A stretch of DNA of 64,000 bases from JAWXCE01 sp033764775 (lineage in GTDB: Bacteria > Pseudomonadota > Alphaproteobacteria > Rhizobiales > Rhodomicrobiaceae). Where the stretch lies: the NCBI GenBank assembly GCA_033764775.1, contig JANRIQ010000002.1:1-64000 (forward strand). Direction: 5' to 3'. The position numbers and the translations under genes are program-made. Positions 27,570-38,852 of this stretch are shown here, in pieces. Within the stretch, counting starts at the first letter, position 1; every line of letters starts with the position of its first letter. The notes beneath the pieces are model-generated. The model worked only from the letters and a program-made list of their open reading frames with translations. It was not told where the DNA came from and searched no databases.

Positions 27570-29707
27570 TGCGGCGAGTGGCGGGCGGCGGCGACCAAGG
27601 CCCCGCGCGACGGACGGCGGCGGCCCTCGCGGTCGGGGCGCGGCGTATATGCCTCAGCGCGATTGCGGCGGCCGGCGTCGGGGCCGCCGCGTTAAGCGCC
27701 CTAGACGCCCTAGCCCCCGCCCCAGCCCTGACCGCCGCCGGCGAAGCCTCCCGCCTGGTGCTCGACCGCAACGGCCGGGTGTTGCGCGCCTACGCCATCT
27801 CGGACGGCCGCTGGCGCCTGCCAGCCGCCGCCCGCGACGTGGACCCGCGCTATCTCGCCATGCTCATCGCCTACGAGGACAAGCGCTTCCACAGCCATGC
27901 CGGCGTAGACCTTCGCGCCATGGGCCGCGCCCTGTGGCAGGCCGCGCGCGCCGGACGCCCCGTTTCGGGCGCCTCGACCCTCACCATGCAGACGGCGCGT
28001 CTTCTCGTGGGCGCGCCCACGGACTCGCTCTGGACCAAAATCGCGCAGATCGCCCAAGCCCGCACGCTCGACGCGCGCCTGAGCAAAACCGACATTCTGG
28101 ATATCTATGTGCGGCTCGCGCCCTTCGGCGGCAATCTGGAAGGGCTGCGCGCCGCATCCCTCGCTTATTTCGGCAAGGAGCCGCGCCGCCTCGCCGCCCA
28201 CGAGGCCGCACTGCTCGTCGCCCTGCCCCAGGCGCCCGAAGCCCGCCGCCCCGACCGCCACCCCGCCGCCGCAAAGCGCGCCCGCAACCGCGTGCTCGAT
28301 CGCGCCGTCGCCGCCGGGGTGATCACGCGCGCCGAGGCGGAATGGGCGAAGAGCCAACCGGCCCCGACGCGCCGCCGGGAGTTCCCTGCGCTCGCCGCGC
28401 ATCTTGCTGACCGCCTTACGGCCGCTCACCCGTCCGAGAGCGTGCTGCGGACAACGCTCGACGCAACCCTGCAGGAAGCCGCCGAGGCCATCGCCGCACG
28501 GCAGGCCGCCGCGCATGGCGCGAAGCTCTCCGCCGCCGTCATCGTCGCCGACCATGCGACGGGCGAGGTGCTGGCGCATGCAGCTTCCGCCGGGTATTTC
28601 GACAACGCGAGGCAAGGCTCCATTGACATGAGCGCCGCAGTGCGTTCGCCGGGGTCGGCGCTGAAGCCGTTCATTTACGGCCTGGCGTTCGAGGAAGGCG
28701 TCGCCCACCCGGCCACGCTCATTTTGGACGCCCCCGCCTCCTTCAACGGCTACTCGCCGCAAAACTTCGATAAAACCTATCGCGGCGAGGTCACGGCCGA
28801 AACAGCCCTGCAACTGTCGCTGAATGTGCCTGCGGTGAAGCTGCTTGCGGCCGTCACGCCCGCGCGTCTCGCCTCGCGTTTCAGGCTCGCAGGGGTCGGG
28901 GCCGACATCCCGCGCAACTTGACCGTCGCGCTCGGCGGCGTCGGTTTTACGTTGGAGGAGATGACGGCGCTGTATGGGTCGCTGGGGCGCGGAGGCGAAC
29001 CAGTGCGGCTGAAATTCCTGCGCGACGGGCCGATGGGCGCGACGCCGCCGGCGCCAATCCGGACGCCCGGGCCGCCTCTCATGTCGCCCGCCGCCGCGTG
29101 GTACGTCACCGAGGCCTTGCGCAACGCGCCGCCGCCCGCCAACGCTCCGCCCGGCGTCATCGCTTTCAAGACCGGCACATCCTATGGATACCGCGACGCG
29201 TGGGCGGCCGGTTATGACGGGCGACACGTGGTCGCGGCCTGGGTCGGGCACGCGGACGCTTCGCCCACGCCGGGCCTCACCGGGCTTGTCGCCGCGGCGC
29301 CCGCCGTATTCGACGCGTTCGCCGCGCTGTCGCCGGGTCGCGAGCCGTTTGCGCCCGCTCCTTACGGTGTGCTGGACGCGAAAAAAGCCGAATTGCCGCC
29401 GCCGCTGCGCCGCCTTCAAGATCCGGTCGCTTCCGCTGACGTCGTGGGTGGGGCGGGACTTCGCATCGCGTTTCCACCGAACGCCGCCGAAATCGAGCTC
29501 ATGCGCGGGGAGAACGGCGGCCCGCTTCCGGTGACTTTGCGCGCGGAGGGCGGCGCGCCGCCTCTCACCTGGCTCATCAACGGCGCTGTGGCGGCGACAT
29601 CCCACCGGCGGCAGTTTTCGTGGACGCCGGACGGCAAAGGTTTCGCCGAGGTCACGCTCATCGACGCCGCCGGGCGCTCCCAGCGAGTGACGGTCAGGAT
29701 TCAATGA
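27569..29707 (+). CDS. pbpC: Penicillin-binding protein 1C
   Basis: Bifunctional peptidoglycan synthase of 712 residues. A membrane anchor lies near residues 25-50. The GT51 domain has YEDKRFHSHAGVD (catalytic E103) and GASTLTMQTARLL. The transpeptidase domain has S363-A-L-K366, the SLN triad and K534-T-G. The C-terminal about 90 residues form the small PBP1C beta domain (ending QRVTVRIQ). The start ATG at 27569 overlaps the A2M stop, so translation is coupled. Its end overlaps the opposing trhO by 14 bases. Confidence 0.96.
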   Translation: MRRVAGGGDQGPARRTAAALAVGARRICLSAIAAAGVGAAALSALDALAPAPALTAAGEASRLVLDRNGRVLRAYAISDGRWRLPAAARDVDPRYLAMLIAYEDKRFHSHAGVDLRAMGRALWQAARAGRPVSGASTLTMQTARLLVGAPTDSLWTKIAQIAQARTLDARLSKTDILDIYVRLAPFGGNLEGLRAASLAYFGKEPRRLAAHEAALLVALPQAPEARRPDRHPAAAKRARNRVLDRAVAAGVITRAEAEWAKSQPAPTRRREFPALAAHLADRLTAAHPSESVLRTTLDATLQEAAEAIAARQAAAHGAKLSAAVIVADHATGEVLAHAASAGYFDNARQGSIDMSAAVRSPGSALKPFIYGLAFEEGVAHPATLILDAPASFNGYSPQNFDKTYRGEVTAETALQLSLNVPAVKLLAAVTPARLASRFRLAGVGADIPRNLTVALGGVGFTLEEMTALYGSLGRGGEPVRLKFLRDGPMGATPPAPIRTPGPPLMSPAAAWYVTEALRNAPPPANAPPGVIAFKTGTSYGYRDAWAAGYDGRHVVAAWVGHADASPTPGLTGLVAAAPAVFDAFAALSPGREPFAPAPYGVLDAKKAELPPPLRRLQDPVASADVVGGAGLRIAFPPNAAEIELMRGENGGPLPVTLRAEGGAPPLTWLINGAVAATSHRRQFSWTPDGKGFAEVTLIDAAGRSQRVTVRIQ

Positions 29708-30626
29708 CACCCTGGCGCGCGCCGATGTGACGGGCGCCCCGGCTTTTGGCCAGCGCCATCTGCCGCCGCCTCTCGCGGAAGCCCGCAATACGCTCCGGCG
29801 ACCGTGATCCGTGGCAGCGCGGACAGCTGACCCCCGGCGAATAGAGCGGCGACGCGCGATCCGCCTCGCTCACGGGTTCGCGGCAGGCGAAACACAGGCT
29901 GTGTGCGCCTTGCGCGCCGCCATGGGTGACGGCCGCGCGGTGATCGAACACGAAGCACTCACCGCGCCAAAGGCTGTCTTCCGGTGCGATTTCGTCGAGA
30001 TAATCGAGAATGCCGCCCTTAAGGTGGTAGACCTCGGCGTCCGGCAGCATCGCCTTGGCGAGCGCCGTCGCCTTCTCGCACCGGATGCCGCCCGTGCAGA
30101 ACATGGCGACCTTTTGCGGGCGGCGCTCGGCCGCGAACCGGGCGAACCATTGCGGGAATTCGCGGAATGAGGCGAGGCCAGGGTCGATGGCCCCCTCGAA
30201 GCCGCCGACGCGCGCCTCATAGGCGTTGCGCGTGTCGATGACCGCGACATCCGGGTCGCGCAACAGGGCGTTCCAGTTCGACGGCGCCACGTAATCGCCG
30301 ACGGCTACTGTAGGGTCGATCGCCGTATCGCCGATGGTGACGATCTCGGCCTTGATGCGGATTTTCAGCCGGTGGAACGGCTGCTCGGCGCTAGGGGTCA
30401 ATCGCACGGCCAGATCGCCGCAGCCGGGCAGCGCGCGCAACGCGCTCAGCGCAGCGTTCATGCCGTCCCGCGTCCCGGCGAGGGTTCCATTCAGCCCTTC
30501 CCGCGCGAGGATGAGCGTCCCGTACAGCCCGCTCTGCTCCAAGGTCGGTTGGATGCGCGCCTTCACCGCCGCGGGGTCTTCCATTGGGGTGAACTTGTAA
30601 AACCCCGCGACGATTACACCGGACAT
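29694..30626 (-). CDS. trhO: tRNA uridine(34) hydroxylase TrhO
   Basis: TrhO (YceA) is a rhodanese-type enzyme that forms 5-hydroxyuridine at tRNA position 34 with O2. The product has 310 residues. N-terminal domain to about residue 95; rhodanese domain with AVIDTRNAYEARVG and the active loop MFCTGGIRCEK (C177, C183). A C-terminal zinc-like part has CFACREP and SCPRCHG. It begins three bases after the stop of the upstream binding-protein gene, so the two are co-transcribed. Two tRNA-34 systems (MnmEG and TrhO) thus occur in this window. Confidence 0.95.
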   Translation of the reverse strand: MSGVIVAGFYKFTPMEDPAAVKARIQPTLEQSGLYGTLILAREGLNGTLAGTRDGMNAALSALRALPGCGDLAVRLTPSAEQPFHRLKIRIKAEIVTIGDTAIDPTVAVGDYVAPSNWNALLRDPDVAVIDTRNAYEARVGGFEGAIDPGLASFREFPQWFARFAAERRPQKVAMFCTGGIRCEKATALAKAMLPDAEVYHLKGGILDYLDEIAPEDSLWRGECFVFDHRAAVTHGGAQGAHSLCFACREPVSEADRASPLYSPGVSCPRCHGSRSPERIAGFRERRRQMALAKSRGARHIGARQGVIES

Positions 30627-30629
30627 TCG

Positions 30630-32180
30630 TCACTCAAGCTCGATGGACTCGTACTTGCCCTCTTCGGTCAGCTGGGTGCCCCACACCTTGTTCACGCCCT
30701 GATGCTTGCTGCGTGTGAAGCTGATCGGCGCGCCGAGGCCCATGTCGTAGTCGCGCATGCTCTCCAGCGCTTCGACGACGCGCTCCACGTCGAGCTGCGG
30801 CCCCGCGCGGCGCAGGCCCTCGATCAGCACTTTCGCCGAGATGTAGCCCTCCAGCGAGACGTAGTCGGGCGCGACGCCGGGAAAATGCTTGTTCAGCGCG
30901 GTTTTGTATTCAAGGATGACGGACGAATAGTCGTTCACCGCCGGCACCACCTGCGTGACGATCACGCCCTTCGCGTATCTCGGCCCGAGCAGCATCAATT
31001 CATCGGCGAGCGCCGTGCTGCCGACGAACGAGACGTTGGTGTAAATCATCTGCGGGTACTGCAGCCGGGTCTTCTCGATAAACTTGGCTGCGGCGCGATA
31101 GGTCGCCACCATGACGATGGCGCGGATGTTCGGCAAGGTCTTGAGCTGGTTTACGGCCTCGTCCACGTCCAACGTGTTGCGTTTGTAGTTGAGGCGCACC
31201 ACGGTTGCCGCCTCGCCGCCGCGCAAGTTTCGGATCGCCTTGCTCACGCCGGAGAAACCGCTGTCGCCGAACGAGTCCTGCTGGGCGAACACGGCGATCT
31301 GATCGGGTTTGAGGCGCCGGATTTTGACGAGGTAGTTCACCACCGCTTCGGTTTCTTCGGCGTAGCTGGCGCGATAGTTGAACACGTAACGATCCGGCGG
31401 GTCGCGTCGCAGGATGTTGGCGCCGGTGAAGCCGCCGAAAAATAGCATCTTGCGCTCAAGGGCATAGGGTATGGCGACCGCGGCCGTGGGCGTTCCCACG
31501 TTGCCGACCACGCCGAAAACCTGATCTTTTTCGTAAAGCTGCTTCATCGTCTCGGCGGTGCGCGTCGGCTCGTAACCGTCATCGGCCGCGATCAGGCGCA
31601 GCATCCGTCCGTTGACGCCACCCGCCTCGTTGGTGGCCGCGAAGGCGGTCTCGATCCCGATCTTCATCTGGTTGCCCAACTCGCGCGCCGGGCCGGTGAA
31701 GGGCGCCGAGATGCCGAAGCGGATCTCTTTTTCGTTGACGCCGCGCACCACCTGGGAGGGCGGCACGGCCGCTGTCACGGTTTCCTGAGACGATCTCGCC
31801 GCTGTGGCGCCGGCAGGCTGACCCATGGGCGTGGATTTCTCGAGCGCGGCCAGATCGCGCTCGGCCGCGTCACACATCACTTGCCCGGCGGCGACGGCGC
31901 GCTGTCCGCCCGCAAGGCTGCTCTCGAACATTTCCAGCAGGAACGTGGCGTCTTCCTTTTTGGCGGACGACCCCTCGATCAGTTCGGTCACGCGCGCCTT
32001 GATGGCTTGGATGCGCAGAGGCGCGATCTCTTTACAGCCCGAGGCGGCGCCGATCACCTGGCCTCCGCGCGCGGCGAGACGGACGATGTTGATGCGGCTG
32101 TCGTCGCCCGGAGCGGCGAACGCGATTGACGGAAAAAAGGCCGCGAAAATCGAAACGGCGGCAAAAAGACGGATTAACAT
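30630..32180 (-). CDS. Periplasmic branched-chain-amino-acid-type binding protein with extra N-terminal helical domain
   Basis: A 516-residue exported protein. Signal peptide 1-22 (ending SIAFA). Residues 24-120 form a helical region with a cysteine pair (C49, C103). After a linker, residues about 150-510 are a Peripla_BP_6/LivK-type type-I binding fold (EKEIRFGISAPFTGPARELGNQMKIGIETAFAATNEAGGVNGR in pieces; LIAADDGYEPTRTAETMKQL). No LivHMGF permease or ATPase gene is near, so it is either orphan or a sensor-type protein. The fold is clear; the ligand is unknown. Confidence 0.88.
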   Translation of the reverse strand: MLIRLFAAVSIFAAFFPSIAFAAPGDDSRINIVRLAARGGQVIGAASGCKEIAPLRIQAIKARVTELIEGSSAKKEDATFLLEMFESSLAGGQRAVAAGQVMCDAAERDLAALEKSTPMGQPAGATAARSSQETVTAAVPPSQVVRGVNEKEIRFGISAPFTGPARELGNQMKIGIETAFAATNEAGGVNGRMLRLIAADDGYEPTRTAETMKQLYEKDQVFGVVGNVGTPTAAVAIPYALERKMLFFGGFTGANILRRDPPDRYVFNYRASYAEETEAVVNYLVKIRRLKPDQIAVFAQQDSFGDSGFSGVSKAIRNLRGGEAATVVRLNYKRNTLDVDEAVNQLKTLPNIRAIVMVATYRAAAKFIEKTRLQYPQMIYTNVSFVGSTALADELMLLGPRYAKGVIVTQVVPAVNDYSSVILEYKTALNKHFPGVAPDYVSLEGYISAKVLIEGLRRAGPQLDVERVVEALESMRDYDMGLGAPISFTRSKHQGVNKVWGTQLTEEGKYESIELE

Positions 32181-32317
32181 TTGACCTACCCAATGAACAG
32201 TCGTGGCGAGATTGGCGGTACGCGGTCAGGAGTTGATCTGCAGTATAGACAGGCGCCCTTGTGACTGAATTATGGTCGCGCGGATTCGCCGCAACCTAAA
32301 TTTGCCGATCGTCCGGG

Positions 32318-33903
<1,586 letters not shown>

Positions 33904-33907
<4 letters not shown>

Positions 33908-35670
33908 TCGCCCTCCTCCTCGTGCTCAATTTCAAGCAAATCGGATTCCGACTTGGCGCGCGGCTGCGCCTGCCTGCCGGCCCTGGCGAGCGTCCACGCC
34001 GCCTGAGTTTCGCTGGAGCACGGCCCCGTTAGGACGATCTGAAGGCTGCGTCGCGGCCCCACCAAATCCGCCAGGAAAATGCTCTCCTCGATGTTCACCT
34101 GCGCGCCCGTCGCCGCGAAGCGCCACAACTCGCCGTTGGGCAGCGCTAGCATCACGCCGCCCGGCTCGGCCATACGCATGGCCGCCACGCCCGGCGCGAG
34201 ATGGAAGCGGATCGCGAAGCCGGCGTTGGGCACGGTGAAGGCCGCCTTGCCGGACGGGCCCACCAGCTGATCTAGGCCTTCCAAGGTCATGCCGTCCGCA
34301 GAAAGGGCGATGCGGCGGCGATGAGTGAGATTGAAGCGATCGCGGTAACCGTCATGGGCCGCGCGCACCACGACGGCGCCGTTCTCCTCGCCGACTTCGC
34401 AGCGCACCGTTCGCGGGCCGGAGAGCAGGTGCGCCTCCCGATCCTGGGAAAGCTGGTTCCGCACCAGTTTGGACGACGACGCGTCGTTGATGGTCAGAGT
34501 GGAGTGAGCGGCGGTGGACCGGCACACCACGCCCCATTCGCTGCCTGCGTCGCGCGGCGCGCCGCAATTGACGACGATCAACTCGCCCTCCGAGGCCATC
34601 TCGAAGGACAGGCATCCGGCATGGGCGCCTGCGCTGCTCATAAGCGACGGCGGACCGCCCACGTCCATCAACACGGCGGTGGCCCCCCGCTCCAGGCGCG
34701 CATAGCCGGAGGCCTCCGCATGAACGCGCGGCTTCCACGGCTCGTCGTGGTAGACGAGAACGGAGGCGAGAAAATCGAGCGGCGTCGCGCCCATGCCGTT
34801 GAAACGCCCGAGCCCGGCGCCGAGCCGCATAAAGCGCAGCATCGGCAGCATCCGGTTCACGGCGTCGTACAGGAACTGCGGCGGGTCGATCTTGCGGGCT
34901 ATAAAGCATTGCTTGAGCGGCAGGAGATCGAGCAGCAGCTCGACCAGGCAGCCCGGGTTGCGCGAAACATGCCCCCCGTCCGGCAGGATTTGAGCGGCGA
35001 GCTCCGCCTGAAACGAGGCGAGGCGCGCCGGCAGGGCCGTTTGCTGCTCGGCGACGCACAGCGCCGCGAAAAGCAGCGCGATCTGCGTGCGCAGCTTGGG
35101 CAGCCCTTGCGCGCCGCGCGCGCCCGTCACCGAAAGATTGTGCAGATCAACCGTCAGCGCCCGCATGAACGCGTCGTAAAACTCGGCGTCCACGTCCTCC
35201 AGCAAAAAGCCCGCGTGCGAGAACAGGGCGATCACGCGCCGCGCCGCCACATCCTCATCCCATGCGATGCGAGGGGCCGAGCCGCCGAGCGCCATCCACT
35301 CGGCCACGAGCGCCCGCGCGCGCTCGCGCACCACGTCGTCGTCGGCCGCGTGAAGGTGCCGCAGCCAGCAGAACGAGAACAGCTCGCGCTGCCAGGCAGG
35401 CGTGGGCGGCGTGACTGTGAATGGGGATTCCGAGCCGGTGAGCGCAACTGCGCCCGCCAGGCCGAAATACCCGTCGTTCAGTTCGCTGGCGAAGCTCGGA
35501 TCGGCGGTGCGCAGCTCCTGCGGCACGATCAGCAGATGATGCGCGGCGGGCGGCCCCGACAGCCAGCGCGAAACGGGCGAGCGCAGCGCGTATTGAACGG
35601 CGGCGCGACCCGCCGAGCCGACGGACGCCAGCGCTATGCGGGCTTGATCGTTGATAGAGTTCGACACCAT
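33904..35670 (-). CDS. Heparinase II/III-like protein
   Basis: A 588-residue protein of the heparinase II/III family found beside purH in many alphaproteobacteria. The N-terminal half is an alpha/alpha toroid (WQRELFSFCWLRHLHAADDDVVRERA). The C-terminal half is the heparinase beta-sandwich (GYARLERGATAVLMDVGGPP, AHAGCLSFEMASEGELIVVNCG). The family cleaves acidic polysaccharides by beta-elimination, but the substrate of this branch is unknown and there is no obvious signal peptide. It ends in an ATGA overlap with purH and starts about 120 bases after rsmB. Confidence 0.9.
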
Positions 35671-35788
35671 CCTGTTTGCGTTTACCGCCGCTTCGTGGCC
35701 ACAACGCGCCGCTATGGCGACACGTTAACGACGATCGGCGCGCGGTCGCAAGCCCCAGTTTGCCGCCGCTCGGTCCACGCGCGGCTTG

Positions 35789-37135
35789 TTAAGCCTTTTT
35801 GACGAAGCGGGCGGCGAAAAATCCGTCCATGCCGGCCAGGTTGGGGTTGTCCGCGGGCATGCGGCCGGGCGTTGTGCGCAGCCACCCTTCGCCGGTGAGA
35901 TGCGGGGCGAGCGCGTCGTCTTCGTCGGCTGCGACTGGCGCAGGAACGAGATCGAGCCGATCCGCCGCCTTGCGCGCCTGCCATTCGCCTTCCTCCGGCT
36001 CCAGAGAGCACGTGCAGTAGACTAGCACGCCGCCAGGCTTCAAGAGAGCGCAGGCGTTGTCGATGAGCCGCGCCTGAACGGGAGCGAGCGCGGCCACGTC
36101 GGCCTCGCTTTTCAGCGCGGCGATGTCCGGATTGCGGCGCAACGTGCCAGTCGCCGAACAGGGCGCATCCAGCAGCACGGCGTCGAAGCGCTCGTCCGGG
36201 CGCCAGAGCGCGGCGTCGGCGGCGACGGTTTCGGCGCTGAGCCGCAGCCGCGCAAGGTTTTCGCGCAGCCTTTCGAGGCGCATGGACGATCTGTCTACCG
36301 CCACGACCGATGCGCCCGCAAACGCCAGTTGCGCGGTTTTGCCCCCGGGCGCGGCGCACAGATCCGCCACACGGCGTCCGTCGAGTGGGCCGAGCATCCG
36401 CGCGGGCAGCGTCGCCGCCGCGTCCTGCACCCACCATTCACCCTCCGCATAGCCTGGCAAGTCGGACACCATCCCGCTGGCTATCACGCGCACGCCGCCC
36501 GTCGCCGACACGACGCCGCCCAAGGTCGCCGCCCACCCGGCCGGATCGCTCTTAACCGTCAGATCGAGCGCGGCCTCCGCCATATGCTGCGCGGCGATGC
36601 GCCTTGCCTCCTCCACGCCGTAATGCGCGCGCCAGCGCAGCCACAGCCAATCCGGGGTGTTGAGCGCTTCGGCGTTCTGCGAGGCGGCGATCCCGGCGCC
36701 CTCGGCGGCCACGCGGCGGAGCACGGCGTTCACGAGATTGGCGAAACGGCGCGCGTCCGGGTCGGCTTTCGTGAGGTCGACGGCCAGGTCGATCACGGCG
36801 TGCGGGGGCGCGCCCATGAACGCGAGCTGCGCCGCGCTGGTGATGAGGATGTCGCGCAAAGTCCCCGAGGCGACCGGCGGCTCCTTCTCGACGAACCGGG
36901 CGAGAATGTCCTCCAGTTGCCCGCGACGCCGCAGCGCCGTCAGCGCGATCGCCCGCGCGAAGCCCTTGTCTCGAGGCTCCAAGCCGTTGAAAGGCGCTCT
37001 TTGAGCCAGGTGCGCAAAGGCGTCGTCGAGCGGACGGCGCTCGCGCAGAACGGCGCCGCAAAGCCGCGCGGCGAAACGCCGGGCGAGCATTCCCGGCTTG
37101 GGCGTGAAGGCGCGTTTCTCCATGTTTTGCATCAT
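35789..37135 (-). CDS. rsmB: 16S rRNA (cytosine(967)-C5)-methyltransferase RsmB family
   Basis: A 448-residue RNA m5C methyltransferase. The N-terminal NusB-like helical domain (DDAFAHLAQRAPFNGLEPRDKGFARAIALTALRR in pieces) is followed by the catalytic domain: SAM motif LCAAPGGKTAQL, DAPCSATGTLRRNPD with the release cysteine, and YCTCSLEPEEGE with the nucleophile cysteine (family form is usually YSTCS). It starts 15 bases after the DUF429 gene and probably shares its transcript. Confidence 0.93.
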   Translation of the reverse strand: MMQNMEKRAFTPKPGMLARRFAARLCGAVLRERRPLDDAFAHLAQRAPFNGLEPRDKGFARAIALTALRRRGQLEDILARFVEKEPPVASGTLRDILITSAAQLAFMGAPPHAVIDLAVDLTKADPDARRFANLVNAVLRRVAAEGAGIAASQNAEALNTPDWLWLRWRAHYGVEEARRIAAQHMAEAALDLTVKSDPAGWAATLGGVVSATGGVRVIASGMVSDLPGYAEGEWWVQDAAATLPARMLGPLDGRRVADLCAAPGGKTAQLAFAGASVVAVDRSSMRLERLRENLARLRLSAETVAADAALWRPDERFDAVLLDAPCSATGTLRRNPDIAALKSEADVAALAPVQARLIDNACALLKPGGVLVYCTCSLEPEEGEWQARKAADRLDLVPAPVAADEDDALAPHLTGEGWLRTTPGRMPADNPNLAGMDGFFAARFVKKA

Positions 37136-37150
37136 GGTGCAGTTAAGCGC

Positions 37151-37870
37151 TCACGCCCAAATCTCCATGCGCAGCCCGCGCTCGTCGCGCTCTGGCGCAT
37201 CGGGGAAGCGGATCGCCTCTCCGCGCGACCGCCGCAACGCCGTCCACGCGCAGGCGCACGCGTCAAGAAAGTCGTCCGCGCCAGCCTCGGCCGCCCGAAA
37301 CGGCGATGCGGCCAAAAACTCCCGCGCGAACCCCGCACGCTCCAGGAGAGCGCGGCGCAATGCAAGACCGGGCGGGTACGGCCGCGATTTCAGCTTTTTC
37401 GGCTCGGCGAGAGGCGCACAACCGTTCAGCGCCCAGAACGCGCCTTCCGGGTGGCATTCGAACACGCGCTCCTGCCGCTTCGGGTCGAGCGCCGAATCCA
37501 CCTCCCGGATTTTCGGGAATAGATGGAAACATTGCTGCGAAACCTTGCGCGGCGGATCGGAAAGGGCGAAAGCCGTTTCGCACGCCGCGCGGTAGTCGGT
37601 CTGCATCACGGCCGCGCGGGCCGGCACCGCGAACACGGATGACTGCCGCCCGCCGAGCTTGGCCCGCAGGGTCGTGTCGCAGCTGCGACCGCGCGTGACG
37701 AAGCCGGGCAATCCGATGGGAATGTCCACCGCGAACCAGCCCGGCGCGGCCGCAATAGCCTCGGCGAACGTGGCGTGAATGTGTGCGACGGCGGCCCCAG
37801 GGTCGCCTTCGGACAACGTTACCACCAGCCAGCCGCGCCGGCATCCGTCCGCGCCTGCGACCGCGCTCAC
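37151..37870 (-). CDS. DUF429 family protein (predicted RNase H-like nuclease)
   Basis: A 239-residue protein started at GTG 37870, which overlaps the pdxY stop as GTGA; the longer open frame runs antisense-like into pdxY. It opens MSAVAGADGCRRGWLVVTL and carries VDIPIGLP and FECHPEGAFWAL, the acidic positions of the RNase H-like DUF429 family. Family members are predicted nucleases without proven substrate. It sits between pdxY and rsmB in a tight minus-strand operon. Confidence 0.88.
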   Translation of the reverse strand: MSAVAGADGCRRGWLVVTLSEGDPGAAVAHIHATFAEAIAAAPGWFAVDIPIGLPGFVTRGRSCDTTLRAKLGGRQSSVFAVPARAAVMQTDYRAACETAFALSDPPRKVSQQCFHLFPKIREVDSALDPKRQERVFECHPEGAFWALNGCAPLAEPKKLKSRPYPPGLALRRALLERAGFAREFLAASPFRAAEAGADDFLDACACAWTALRRSRGEAIRFPDAPERDERGLRMEIWA

Positions 37871-38730
37871 GCCGTCAACGCCGCCGGCTGCTCGAAAGGC
37901 TCGCGCACTTCGTGGATGGGCCACGGCATCGGGTCCGCCCAAACGCCCTGCGCGGCCACCATCTCAAGTTCGGAGGAGCCGGCGCTCGCCGAGATCAGCG
38001 CGTCCATGCTCGCAGTCGCAAGCGCCAGCGCGTCCTGCGGCTTGTAGCCTTGCAGCAGCCGCGCCGTGAAGACGGCCGCCAGAAAGTCGCCGGTTCCGTG
38101 GGGCACGCGCTCACGGCGGGCGACCGTGGCGGTCCAGGCTTCGTCGGTCATCACCAGCGTGTTGGCGAGCCGCATGTTGTTCTCCGCCGGGGAGGATGTG
38201 GCGAGCACCGTCGCAGGGCCGAGGGCGCGGGCTGCGTCCACCGCGCTTTCCGCCGATGCGACGGGCGCGCCGGTGAGCCAGCCCAGTTCGAAGCGGTTGG
38301 GCGTGGCGATGTCGGCGAGAGGGAGAAGCTCAGCCCGGATGGCGCGGCCGGCGGCTTCGTCGATGTAGGGCCCGCCCGGCTCGTCGCCGATGACGGGGTC
38401 GCACACATAAAGCAGCGATGGGTCGGCTTGCTTCATCTCGCGCACCCACTCGGCGGCGAGAGTCGCATGCTCCGCGCTCGGCAGGTAGCCGGTCACCACC
38501 GCGCGCACGCCAGCGATCCAGCCATTGGCGGCGAGCGCCCGAAATACGCCGTCGCACACCGAGACGTCGGTGACGCGGTGGTGCGTCGCGGCGTAGTCAG
38601 GCCGGTTGGACAAGAATATGGACGGAATGGCGATGCACGGCGCGCCGAGACGCTCGAACGCGAACTGCATGGCGGAGTTGCCGACCCGGCCGTAAGCCAC
38701 CTGCGATGAGAACAGCAAAACCGCCGCCAT
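37867..38730 (-). CDS. pdxY: Pyridoxal kinase PdxY
   Basis: Ribokinase-fold kinase of 287 residues that phosphorylates pyridoxal. MAAVLLFSSQVAYGRVGNSAMQFAFERLG at the N-terminus (in pieces), YVCDPVIGDE, TPNRFELGWLTG, and the C-terminal catalytic loop PHGTGDFLAAVFTARLL with the base aspartate. ATG 38730 has AAGG upstream; a frame extension of ten residues is less likely. The stop is shared with the DUF429 start. YggS, another B6-linked protein, lies 25 kb away and is not linked. Confidence 0.92.
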   Translation of the reverse strand: MAAVLLFSSQVAYGRVGNSAMQFAFERLGAPCIAIPSIFLSNRPDYAATHHRVTDVSVCDGVFRALAANGWIAGVRAVVTGYLPSAEHATLAAEWVREMKQADPSLLYVCDPVIGDEPGGPYIDEAAGRAIRAELLPLADIATPNRFELGWLTGAPVASAESAVDAARALGPATVLATSSPAENNMRLANTLVMTDEAWTATVARRERVPHGTGDFLAAVFTARLLQGYKPQDALALATASMDALISASAGSSELEMVAAQGVWADPMPWPIHEVREPFEQPAALTA

Positions 38731-38852
38731 GGGCCGAAACCTTTTCCGCTGCGTGAACAAGGGCTTCTTATACGCGCGCAGGTTCGCTAAGCTTGTCGCG
38801 CATCGACAATCAGGATACAGCGCGGCGCGCCAAAAATCGAAGGGGAACTTGC

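Noticed and set aside
27710..29788. 692-codon minus-strand open frame opposite pbpC
   Set aside because: Antisense shadow of a gene with all PBP1C motifs. The translated sequence is Arg/Gly/His-rich without family character.
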